Source: Acephala macrosclerotiorum
Lineage: Eukaryota; Ascomycota; Leotiomycetes; Helotiales; Mollisiaceae
Assembly: GCA_014904845.1 (NCBI GenBank)
Contig: MU119655.1
Span: 1 to 32,378 of the forward strand
DNA: 32,378 bases
Direction of reading: 5' to 3'
Part shown: one piece after another, positions 22,193 to 32,378 of the stretch
Position numbering within the stretch: position 1 is the first letter of the stretch
Layout: every line of letters begins with the position of its first letter
Notes under the pieces: generated by a model
Databases searched by the model: none
The model's input: the letters and a program-made list of their open reading frames with translations, nothing else
Told to the model about the DNA's origin: nothing
Made by a program: the position numbers and the translations under genes

Positions 22193-23389
22193 CGAGCGCA
22201 ATCGCGATTTACGGCATTTCGCAACTGAGATTGAGATTGCGCAACAACTACTAATCCAAATAAGCTGAAATTGAAAGTTTAAACAATTCAAATGTACTTT
22301 CAATTTACAATGTAATTATAGTAAGTTTATTAAATTAATAAATAAGTAAATAGAATCGCAAAATTCTCGAAATTTTGGTGTTCTTTAGCTCGATAATATA
22401 GCAGCTTTAAGTACTTAAGGTTTTTTTTTTTTTTTTCTTCGAGCATTTTGAGCCAATTATTCTCGACCGGGGTTAAACATAGCATTCTTTACTTTTATAT
22501 TTTATAAATTTTAATTTAATTAAACCTTTTGAATTTAGTTTAATAAATATCATAAAAATAATTATAAAAATAAAAATAAATTAAAAAAATATTTTAATTT
22601 ATTTTTAAATTCTAAGATTTTATTTTTAAACTCAAAAATCAAAACGAGCTCTCGATTGCCAGTAGACGGACAGGGGTAGTCACGGGATCTAAGGGTCCCC
22701 CACGGGTGGGGGTCGTCCCTCCCCCTCTACTCTGCGCTGCGCTAGGCAATTATTCGAACTTAAAAATTTAAAAACTTTACATTTTTTTATATTTAAATAT
22801 TTCTCGTATTTATTACTACTTTATATAATCTTTTAAAGATATTACAAACTCGCTTGTTCCAAACAATCTCTTCTTTTCAAGTCCCCGCAGCTTTGCCGAC
22901 CGGCTACACTTCCCAATCCGGACGCCCTACTGCCATCAATCTATATCGCCAATAATATATATTAGGTTTTACGGAACTTTCTTCCCAACCATCACGATTC
23001 GGCGATTACCAAAGCATCATGTTTGCGACCGAGAATTCTGGGCGAGTGCTTGGCAGCTGTTCGTCCGATGGCTAAAACCCTGGAGCTTTGCGGAGGGAGG
23101 CAGAAAGTTTCGTGTGGACAGTCGCTGGATGTTTTCCGACATTGAGAACGTGTCGATGTATGTGGTCTCACAGCTTCGAGAAGGAACACGTTCTTCGATT
23201 GCATGCAGATGCATGCAGGGACACCCAAGCCATTATAACCTCTTCGTGATGTTGCCGTCGTCTGTCTTCACGATCCACCGAACGTGATAAAGGGGCAGGG
23301 TACGCAAATCATCGATTCTCATCTCCGTGATCGAATGCGATAACGAGATCCGCGATCTTGGCTTAGGAATATGGTTAGGTATAGTAACC
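22193..23389. other. Repeat-rich stretch with a GC-rich island, no gene called
   Basis: The left part is A/T-rich, with a poly-T run near 22422-22436. At 22660-22745 a GC-rich island contains the hairpin CCCCCA-CGGG-TGGGGG (22697-22712). From about 22860 composition is normal, with short ORFs on both strands (for example 22992-23228 minus) that I cannot identify. It may be a fragment of a gene or element. Confidence 0.35.
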
Positions 23390-23404
23390 CTCGTAAGCCA
23401 TATA

Positions 23405-23994
23405 GTGCGTCACCCCACCAAAATCGCAAAATCGCAAAATATAATTATAATTATTATTCCTTTAATAATAACGCTAATATAAAGTTAAAATAAATGAGAA
23501 ATAGACTAAAAAATAGATTTAATATAAGCTTTTTATATGTAACCTTGAAATCTTTGCGAGAAAACGCGGTAGTAATAGTTTTAATAATAGACTCTTATAT
23601 TAAGGAAGTAATAGCTACCTTGGCTACGGCTGTTAAAGAGGGCAAAGCTGGTACTGCGAATGCTGCTGGCGGTAGAGCTTTTGGAGAGAAGTAAGGCTAG
23701 GGCATACTACATACTAAGTGGGAATGTAAGATAAGAGGGAGCTTGGGAATCCAGGGGAGGAGGGGAGGAGGGGAAATCAGGGGTGGATTTATTATGTGAC
23801 TATGCAACTCTCCACTTTTTAAACTTAAATGCATCGCTACTCTAAAGATTAAAAGCAGCACTATTAAAGATATTGCGACTATTTCTCCCTCGGCATATAT
23901 TAATAGGTACAAAAGGCGTTATTGCGGTGCAATTGCAATAATGCACTATATTATAGTGTTTTTGCGATTTTACGATTTTGGTGGGGTGACGCAC
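23405..23994. mobile_element. Inverted-repeat element of 590 bp, upstream of the NLP gene
   Basis: The arms at 23405-23439 and 23960-23994 match as inverted repeats at 34 of 35 positions; they begin GTGCGTCACCCCACCAAAAT. Just outside them AAGCCATAT occurs on both sides, also inverted (23395-23403 and about 24002-24010). No clean target duplication is visible. A small internal frame (23494-23694) has no recognisable domain. This looks like a non-autonomous DNA transposon. Its right end is about 135 bp before the NLP start codon. Confidence 0.65.
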
Positions 23995-24129
23995 CTCGAC
24001 CATATGGCTTGCTACAGTCAGGGGTATAACTCCACGAGAATTATAAGATGGTTTCAAGTCTCCTAGATACTTTCCTTCTTCATCGTCGCGATCACTACCT
24101 TTGGTTCATAATTCTAATTCCTCCTCACC

Positions 24130-25048
24130 ATGGCAGTTATCTCTCGACTCGTAGCTGCCGTCGCGGCTTCGGCTGTTGCAGTCGACGCCCTCCCCAGCAC
24201 TCCAACTCTCTCGCAAAGAGGCAGGGAAACAAGTCCCCGACTTGTTGCACGATCAGTTATTGCGCATGATGCGGTCGTTGGGTTCCCGGCGACGATTGAG
24301 GGGGATGGGTTTGGTGATCTTTGTGCGGGGTACCAACCGTTCTTGGAGGTTGTGCATGGTTGTGTGCCATTTCCCGCTGTGGATGCGGAGGGAAATACAA
24401 AGTATGTTGATATGAGTGGGGAGTAGAGAGATGGGAGATGGTGGGATGTGTACTGATGATGTTTAGTGGTGGGTTGAAGCCGACTGGTGCGAGTGATGGT
24501 GGTTGCAGTAGCAGTGTAGGGCAGATTTATTGCAGAGGGGAAGTCGATACGGATAGTATTCGTATCATGTACTCCTGTATGTTCTCTCTTTTCCTTCGGC
24601 TCTCGTACTTCCCTCTTCTTTTTTGAGGTTCCATATCAGACATACTAATATCCCCCAAGGGTACATGCCAAAAGAGGAACCCTTCGACGGCATCGGCCAC
24701 CGCCACGACTGGGAAGGAGTAGTCATTTTGCTCACCACCGCAGGCAACCCCGACCCCTCCCAAATACAAGCTGTCTGCCCCTCCGCCAACGGCGGCTGGC
24801 ACTGCTCTACCTCATACTCTCTTTACGGCACCAGTCCTCTCATCAAATACGAAAGCATCTGGCCCAAAGGTTACTCTTGTAGTTTAACAACTACGGTAGG
24901 AAAGCAACAGCCGTTGATTGCTTGGGGGTCATTGCCGACGGTAGCTCAAGCGGCGTTGGAGACTACGGATTTTGGGAGTGCAATTGTACCTCTTATTGAT
25001 CCACATTTTAAGGCGATTATAGCGAAGTGTATAAGCTATGTTACGTGA
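24130..25048 (+). CDS. NPP1/NEP1-like (NLP) secreted necrosis-inducing protein
   Basis: NLPs are secreted cytolysins or elicitors; type 1 members bind plant sphingolipids at the outer membrane. Exons 24130-24422, 24467-24576 and 24660-25048 give 263 aa, a normal length. The introns are 44 nt (GTAGAG/TTTAG) and 83 nt (GTATGT/CCAAG, branch ACTAAT), in phases 2 and 1. The N-terminus is a signal peptide (about residues 1-21, Ala/Val-rich, ending DALP), followed by a short propeptide-like stretch. Two cysteines (in DLCAGY and HGCVPF) match the conserved pair of type 1 NLPs, and the hallmark heptapeptide GHRHDWE is complete after the second intron. No stop or frame break is present. The gene lies between two inverted-repeat elements. 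Only the short first intron is somewhat uncertain. Confidence 0.92.
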
Positions 25049-25173
25049 AGAGACCCGAGGTCAGGTGATACAGCCTAGTCTAGCTTAGCGTAGCCTACCG
25101 AGCCTAACTCTCATGCCGTAGCCTTACAGAATGGATCATCCTTCACTACACACACTACTTTCCCAACAAGCTA
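25049..25173. other. NLP 3' flank with a short TAGCCTA-like repeat run
   Basis: Just after the stop codon there is a run of related units (cctagtctagcttagcgtagcctaccgagcc). It is probably in the 3' UTR. No gene is present. Confidence 0.35.
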
Positions 25174-26219
25174 GTTCGCTTAAAACTCGTCACATGAATT
25201 TCGATACCTCAATTTTATTCTTTTTATAGTGGGACGTCCCTCGTACCTCGCGCCGTGCTTTGCCTTTGACGATTTGAACTTTGAAATAATATAAACGATT
25301 CGAATTTATAAATGAGTTTTTATTCGCATTCGCATCGACTTCGCCGGCGCGAGTAGAAGCGTTCCCCTCTTATAACCCTCTCTACGTAAAGCTAGAGTTG
25401 CTCTATAGAGAGCTTTATAAAGAGCTTTAAACTACGGAAGCGCTAAGTGCCAAAAGCGACACATTTTGGCGTTTTTTAGTAAAACTTTGGCGTAGAAACG
25501 TGATTTTAATTTCACGTGTTATTACGTAAACTTTACGTGGTCTTTTTTTCTTTTAGCGGGATATTTTTAACTATCGTCAAAGGCACAACTTTCTTTTAAA
25601 TAGATAAAATTACATAAAATTAAAAAAAACTCAAATTATATTATTAAAATAATAATATAAATATTAATAATATATTTTATAATTAATTTTTAAATATTAA
25701 AAAAAATATATAAATTTTTTATTATATTAAACTTGAATTTATTAACTAAATAAAATTAATTATAAATTTGGAAATTTTTTACAAAATTTAAATTATTTTA
25801 AAAAGGAATATAATTTATTTTTAATAAATACTTCAAATTTATTTTTTTGAAACTTGTAAGTTTATAAAAAATAAACGAAAATAAACGAAAAATAACGAAA
25901 ATCTTAATATTTAAAAAATTATTACTTAAAAATTCTCTTTTTAAAACATTTAAAACTTTTGAAAATAAAATAAATTTATTTTAATTTTATTTTATATTAA
26001 AAAGTTTAATGAAAATATTTTTATTTATAATATTATTTATTACTAAAAAGTTTTAAAATATATTATTTATATAAATAAGCGAGATTTAAGTTTAAATAGT
26101 TATTTTTATATTAAATTATAAAATACTTTAAACCCGAAAAGTTTTGGTTTTATTTTGCTAAAGTTATAATCAATCAAAGTTGGTAAATAAGAAAATCACG
26201 TGACGAGTTTTAAGCGAAC
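25174..26219. mobile_element. Inverted-repeat element, about 1.05 kb, with a nested inner pair
   Basis: The ends GTTCGCTTAAAACTCGTCAC at 25174 and its inverted copy ending at 26219 match over 24 bases with one A/G difference. Inside, TGCCTTTGACGA (25261-25272) and its inverted copy (25574-25585) form a second pair, which suggests nested insertion. The right half (about 25600-26160) is A/T-rich and RIP-like, while the left 400 bases keep normal composition. There is no clear target duplication and no transposase frame. The element starts 126 bp after the NLP stop codon. Confidence 0.6.
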
Positions 26220-27364
26220 CCGATTGTACTTAGTGATGAATGTTGCGGGAAGGAGAGGAAGTAATGAATAATGTCTTTGTTTCAGTGGGAGAATAGAAAG
26301 TGTAGTTGCTGTGAAAAGTAGCTTCCTGCAAGGGTATATATTCGATGGCATTGTCCCTTGTGATGTGGTGGATTCAAGCAACTCACCTCTTTCCCTCTTC
26401 ACTTTGCGCACATTCAATGGGAAGTAACCCTGAGTAAAATCATTTCACTCGATCACCCATTGAATTCTTGCATTCACTTTTACGATGTAGAATGAGAAGT
26501 TTCCCAAAGTGAAACAGGTTCGATATTCACCCGTTCGGTTTTTTTGTTTCCTTTCGCATTCACTTATTTGCGTTAGCGGTCGCGCTCTACCTACCTCAAA
26601 GAAATACAATCTAAAATCTCCGTTCACTTCTCCGTTTTGCTGTGACCCAGAATCACGGTATTTCTACGTGATCTAAGATCTAGATTTCAGGTCAGCTCTT
26701 TTGCAAGACCGTTACAAGCAAAAAAAAAAGTGGGTATCTGCATGATAATGCCTGACTGCCTCTGTTATCAATACAAACAGGCCGCCATTTGATGCCTCTA
26801 TTTTCTCCTTCCCTTTTTGCGAACGCAAAGTTGAACGCTTTATCGTCATGTCGTCAGTCGATATCTCGTAATTAGGTAGTATCGGAGGCCAATGCACTGA
26901 AACATCGTACGATGTTAACATGGAGCTACACGCTTGATCAAGCATCGGCTCATATGGGCGATCTGGGCTGGTCTAGATGCACCAGTGAAATCACTTTATT
27001 AAGGGAGCATTCCCACTTAGCTAGAAGGGCAGATTAGATATCAATATCACTCCTTTGCCCTCTCAACTGATACATGTCGCTTTCACTGTCAATATTTCTT
27101 TATCACTCCTCCAGCAGCGATTACACACGTTTCTATTTTGTGAAATCCTTACCACTGCGACCAGTCTAACAAATTCTATTTATTCTTTACCTGGATAAAC
27201 ATGGGAAGCAAAAGGAGGAAATACCGCCTTGGTACCATCCTCCCTTTTGCGGCTTTTTCCAGCGGTTGCTCTTGGTGCCCAAAAGCATTAATTTCGGAAA
27301 GGGTATTTATACCCTGGAATTTCCCATTGGTAGGTGTTTTTGATCTTGGTTCGTTGAATTTCAT
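26220..27364. other. Gene-poor stretch before the ankyrin pseudogene
   Basis: Only short ORFs without motifs are present. A 10-bp inverted pair (ATTCAATGGG near 26413, CCCATTGAAT near 26457) is visible. I see no gene or RNA. Confidence 0.35.
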
Positions 27365-27617
27365 AAAAGAATTAGTTTTAATAAATTAAAAAATTATAAA
27401 TAAATTAATTAATATAATAAAATTTAATAAAATATAAAATATTTGAAATTTTTATATTTTTTTATATTAATTAATTTCGAAAATAATATTAATTACGTAT
27501 AAAGTTTTAATTTTAATAATATTAATAAATTACGATTTTTGAATTTCATATAATTAAAAACATTTAAAATACTAAAAAGCAAAAATATAATAAAATGGGA
27601 AAATTAATATATTATAC
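27365..27617. repeat. Short A/T block
   Basis: About 250 bases of nearly pure A/T with a few CG dinucleotides, reaching right up to the stop codon of the ankyrin pseudogene. Its composition matches the other blocks. Confidence 0.65.
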
Positions 27618-30510
27618 TTAATATACGTCCTTTAAAAATGAAATAATAGTGGTCAAATCATTTTTCTTTTTCAGGTTTCCTTTATCCATCCCCTTTTCAC
27701 TTTCGAGGGCCAATTCAGCCATATCTAGGGGTATCTGACCAAATTTACTTTTGATCTGAGTGGAAGCCCCGGCCGATATAAGATCAAGCACACTTTCATA
27801 ATCCCCAAGCCTTGCAGCCTCATGGAGAACTATGAACCCTTGCTCGGAGACAATTGCGTCGAGGATGTTTTGGTCGTGGAGCGTTGGAAAACGTCTGGGC
27901 TTCGATTCGTCGAAACCAGCAGAGAGCAACCATCCAAGCATTGATTGTTCATTAAGACGCTCCTCTTCCAATCGAAAGAAATCCTGTCCTGATAGTCTAA
28001 AGAAGAGTACGGTTCTTTCAAATTCTCTATTGGCGTTTGTGAGCTAGAGATTGACTCCTGACTCCAACAGCATCCTCGTGGCCTCTTTGGACTTGTAGAG
28101 AAGTGCATAACCCAAAGGTGGAATACCGAAGACATCGGTAGTGTTTGGATCAGCTCCAAGCTGAAGCAAGGCCCTGACCGCAGATGGCTTCCTAGCTGTG
28201 GCTGCCCAATAGAGCGGGGTTTAGAAAACAGTATCTTGAGCTGCTAGCAAGGATTTGCCTGCCTGTTCTACCAGGATACGAATAGCTTCTATCGAGTCAT
28301 TTTCGATCGCAAGGTTCAAGAGGCTCGCCAATCAAGTTGCGAATGATCGAGGCGATCGAAAACGAGCCGCAACTTGGACGCGTTCTGCTCATTTGACGAG
28401 CCACTTATAACAGCCATGTCGAAAGCTTCTTCTGGCGGCTGTATTCCGCAGTCGAAAAACGCCTCAGCTACATACGTATCTTCTCCTCGCTCGGGCGTTG
28501 CCACCATGAAAGCCATGAGTTCGTTGTCGTCTTCCATATTGATGTCTATGCTCTTACGAACAGCAGCATCTTGCAGAACTTTGATAGTGTCCTTTGCTGC
28601 TACTTGGTACAATGGGCCATGCATTAACCATCTTTGAAACAATTAGAATTTCTTCTGTGTATTACCTTTCTGAGCTTACCGTTTTAGTGGATCAACCTGT
28701 ACAGCGACATGATGCAAAGCCCATCCACCCCCAGATCTGCTCGCCAGCTTGGCTCCTCTGCACAAAAGCTCTTCGACTATCTCTGGGACATGCAATTGTG
28801 TGGCAAGCTCCAATGGAGATAGCTTAGATTCATAGGAGCAGCTGTTCATATCCGCACCGATGTTCAGCAATTCTCGTACGGCTGTGAGGTTGCGAACGGC
28901 CACGGCCATATGCAAGGCTGTTCCTTGATAATCTTGGCTGTAGAAGTTATCAAATATCTTCTCGTGTTCACCGGTTGAGTCGTTGACATTTGCACCCGCA
29001 CTCACAAGAATGCGAGCAATATCTGGGATATCGTTGTCTTCAAACATCCAAAGCCAGTGGAGTGGGTAGAATCCAGTTGAGTCCTGAACGGATGCTTTAG
29101 CGCCGCTATCGACCAACATTCGGGTGATATTAGCATCTCCAACCCTGTAGGAAATATGTAGTGGCGTGTGGCCATGATTATCTGTTGATGCCAGGTCCAC
29201 GCCAAGCTCAAGAATTAATTTGACAAGCTCGTGATTACAGCAAGCAATTGCATGATGCAGTAATGGGACCTGTAGTGGAATTCCGTCTTCGGTTTTCACG
29301 TATGCAGTGCGTTCAAGATCCCCCGCCCTCCAATTGGCCTTTAGATAGTCTCTGAGAGACTCGTCTTCTACCCCTAGGAATTCTCTTCCAATGATCTTGA
29401 ACGGTGCGGCCGAGGTGGTCACATCGAAAAGATGGTTGAATACCTGGATTGTCCAACAGTAGTATTCTTCTTGGGTTTTCTTTGCGGTTTTCCAGAACTG
29501 CTCGTCAATAGATTTGGCGAGATCGAACACACAGTAACCATCATCAGAAATGCCACTGATGCTATCACTCATTTCATGGTCGAGAACTGGTTCTGCGACT
29601 TCAGAATTTATTCCCCCGCATTGAAGTTGGCTCGCCGCGCTATCCATATCAGAATCTTGATCGCTAATTGACCCGCGCTCTTCAGATTCGTCCATATCGA
29701 TGTCTGAGTCACCGCTTCCAGAGTTGGGATTTTCAAGTGAGATAGCAAAAGGCGGACCAGGAGATTCAAGGTTCGGAAGAGGGTTACCAAACGCTGCAAA
29801 TGCTCGAGGAAGGGCTAGTTGTGCTGCGCAGCTGCCCCATTCTGCTGAAGTCTGTAAATACTTCAAGGCCTCGTCAACGTTCTTCTTGCACCCAAAATCA
29901 GTAGCGGAGCAAGAACTTAGTTGTAGCGCCGCTTGTATCTTTTGCGTTGGTGAGGCATAGGCATCTTCGAGGGTGCTTTGATATTGTGTTCGTAGCTGGC
30001 ATTGCATTGTCCAGCCAAAGTGCTCCGAGCTCTATCAAAGTTAGAGTATGGTTATGTTTAGCAATCTAGAGTAGGCCAATTACCACAAACGAATGAGCTA
30101 TCATGTGGAATGGTTGCCAAAGATTCTCGGGAGACATTTCGGGGCTTCTGTAGGAAAATATCTCAGAAAGTTAAATCAACTGAAGACGGAAGTTGAGTTA
30201 CAATTACCTGTTTCCGGCTGTTTCATCCCGTGTAAGAGCACTCTCGAACTTTTGAATACCTTCAAATGGACCCTTCAGTAACTCTTCTCGATGTATAAAG
30301 GCAGCCGGGACGAGGTCTTCATTAAGGCATCGGTCGTTAAGAGCGCCACCAACAACCTGCTTCGGCACTTCGATTTCCTCGAGTGGCATTGTGTATTGGA
30401 CTCCGGCCAGGTATGCCTCAAAATTGTCGAGCAAGCCCAGTACTTCAATTATATCCAGGAACTGAATATCTGAAAGTCCTAGCGGTATCCATGAACTCTC
30501 GAAGTAGGTT
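27618..30510 (-). pseudogene. Sel1/ankyrin-repeat protein gene, broken and probably 5'-truncated
   Basis: Ankyrin repeats bind proteins. Readable exons are about 30510-30208, 30147-30084, 30031-28680 and 28631 onward, with introns of 60, 52 and 48 nt in matching phases. The second exon reads SPEMSPENLWQPFHMIAHSF. The third begins with a Sel1-like helix pair (KNVDEALKYLQTSAEWGSCA), then an acidic Ser/Asp-rich linker, then ankyrin repeats (for example HGHTPLHISYRVGD and GTALHMAVAVRNL). In the last exon the frame shifts near 28316-28330, and the continuing ankyrin frame has TAA at 28223-28221 and TAG at 28046-28044 before ending at 27618. No start codon or first exon is visible; upstream sequence turns A/T-rich. 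Related fungal proteins often have another N-terminal domain, which is missing here. Confidence 0.75.
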
Positions 30511-30589
30511 CTACAGAGTGGTCATTAAGCCAGTCAGCCTTTAATCATTCAAGCAAAATAAACAACTGAATGGATTAAATGATTTGCTG

Positions 30590-32378
30590 ATTAGTTACTA
30601 ATTAGTTCGAGTAAAAATAAAAATATATATTACGAGAAATTTTATACATGGAGTACGTATTACGCACGTGCTTTTTATTATCAATATATAGTCGAGTTTT
30701 CTATTTAATAAACTATTATTTTTATTTTTATTTATATATTATTATTATTTTTGTAATAATATATTAAATCGAGTTTTTTAATTTTAAATTATTATAATAA
30801 TTAAAAAATGAAATCCCGTGAAAATTACGTATTTATACGAACTAATTATATATTTTAAATCGAGTTTTTAAAATCTTAAAATAGTATTTTTATTTTATTT
30901 TTTATTTTTAAAATTTAAATTTATTATAAAATTAATATTAATTTTTTTTTTATATAAAATATATATATATAAATTTTTAAAATTTAATTATATAATATTA
31001 TATAATTTAAATAATTATATTAATTTTATAATAAATTATAATGTAATTAATTTAATTAAAATATTTTTTTTTATTTCGAAAAAAAAATTTATTTATCGAT
31101 TTATAAACGAATTAATTAATAAAAACTTTATTTTTTTTATTTAATATATATTTCATTTTATAAACTTTTTAAAAGTTTCGTTTTTTATATTAAATTATTA
31201 TAATTAATATAATAAATTTAAATTATTTTAATATTTTAATATTTTAATACTTTAAATAAAAACGTATTTATTATTATAAATATAATATTAATTTAATAAT
31301 TACGTATAATATTAAATCGTATTAAAATTAATCTCGTTTGTATTAAAATTAATATTATATTTTTTAATTTATTTATTTATTTTATTTTTAATTTATTATT
31401 AATAATATTAATATTAATTAATAATTATTTAATTAATAACGAAATAATTAAATTTTTTTTTTAAAAAAAATATTTAAAATAATTAATATAATTTTAAAAA
31501 AATAATATAAAAACAATTTTAAATTTATATTTATTTTTTAAATTTACGTTAATTACGTAAAATAATAACGTTTATAAAAACGAATAAAAAAACGTAAAAA
31601 CGAATTTTGAAATTTTTTTTTATATTTTTATTCGTTATTTAATTAAAAATATATAAATATTAATAATAATATTTATTTAAATTTAAATTTAAATTTTTAA
31701 TTTTTATTATTATTTATTATATAATTATTTTTTAAAATAAGAAATTTATTTAAAATTAAATTCGTTTATAATAAAAAAAAAATATATTTCAATTTTACGA
31801 ATAATAAAAATTTTAACGAAAAAATATTAAATAAATATATAAAAAAACAATATATATTCGAATTATAATTTATAAACTTTTTTTTAAATTTTTTACGTTT
31901 AATATATAAAAATATTATACGTTATTTACGAAATTTTTTATATATTTATATATTTATAAATGTTAAATATTAAAAAATAAAAAGTTTATTATTAATAATT
32001 TAAAAAAAATTTTAATAAAAATTTTTTTATAAATAAATATAAATAAAATTTTTTAATTAATTAAATTTTTTTTAATAAAATCGATTAATTTAATTAATAA
32101 ATTAAAATTTTTTAATATTAATATTTAATATTTAAAATATAATTATTTTTACGATTATTTTTAATATTTTTTTTCTTATAATTTTTTTTATAAATACGAA
32201 TTTATTTAATATAATATAAAATATTATAAAAAAATAATAAAATATAAAATAAAAAAATTTAATCGTAAATTAATTCGTTTTAATTAATAAATTAAATTTA
32301 TTTGAAATAATTTATAATTTATAAATTAATTAATTAAAATAAAAATAAAAAAAAATTATTAATTAATTTATAATAAAC
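30590..32378. repeat. A/T block running to the window end
   Basis: About 1.8 kb of nearly pure A/T with isolated CG dinucleotides and no useful ORF. It starts within 100 bases of the first readable exon of the ankyrin pseudogene and continues past the window. It is RIP-like repeat DNA. Confidence 0.8.

Noticed and set aside
24048..24269. Alternative start or frame upstream of the NLP gene
   Set aside because: It is in another frame; the ATG at 24130 gives a typical signal peptide and matching splice phases.
1..32378. tRNA, rRNA, CRISPR arrays, telomeric TTAGGG runs
   Set aside because: Looked for; none seen. The tandem repeats lack regular spacers and the A/T blocks hold no conserved RNA sequence.

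Overview
The window looks like nuclear DNA of a filamentous ascomycete (Pezizomycotina). Genes have short GT-AG introns of about 45-130 nt with CTAAC/CTGAC-type branch sites. The families seen are fungal: an NDT80/PhoG regulator of the VIB-1/XprG type, a DUF5672 glycosyltransferase-like protein, an NPP1/NEP1-like necrosis-inducing protein and a Sel1/ankyrin protein. Gene-bearing segments alternate with blocks of almost pure A/T that look like RIP-mutated (repeat-induced point mutation) repeats. I cannot name the species.

Layout. 1-188 holds the 5' end of a minus-strand gene running off the edge. 1125-3497 is an NDT80-type transcription factor with four exons and a long leader that may carry a spliced upstream ORF. 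3.5-7.1 kb has no gene I can support, only a possible decayed frame. 7.1-13.1 kb is the most unusual part: four consecutive minus-strand members (named D, C, B and A from left to right) of one cysteine-rich, probably zinc-binding family that I do not recognise. They share phase-0 introns at matching positions. Only member C (8333-9660) reads intact from ATG to stop; A, B and D carry in-frame stops, and A and B also frame breaks. 13.15-16.23 kb is an A/T block. 16508-17533 is the DUF5672 gene and 18092-18505 a small unknown minus-strand gene. 19.8-22.9 kb is repeat territory: tandem repeats, a second A/T block and a clean 283-bp MITE. 24130-25048 is a three-exon NLP gene, closely bracketed by two inverted-repeat elements. 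27618-30510 is a broken Sel1/ankyrin gene whose 5' end meets the last A/T block (30.6 kb to the end).

How it fits together. The layout suggests a compartmentalised genome in which repeats are mutated and genes at their borders suffer collateral damage. Every nonsense codon in the broken genes (TAG, TAA, TGA) can be reached by one C-to-T change on the coding strand from CAG, CAA or CGA. The regulator at the far left and the NLP gene are undamaged. No tRNA, rRNA, CRISPR array or telomeric repeat was seen. All exon joins are read by eye from splice motifs and frame.
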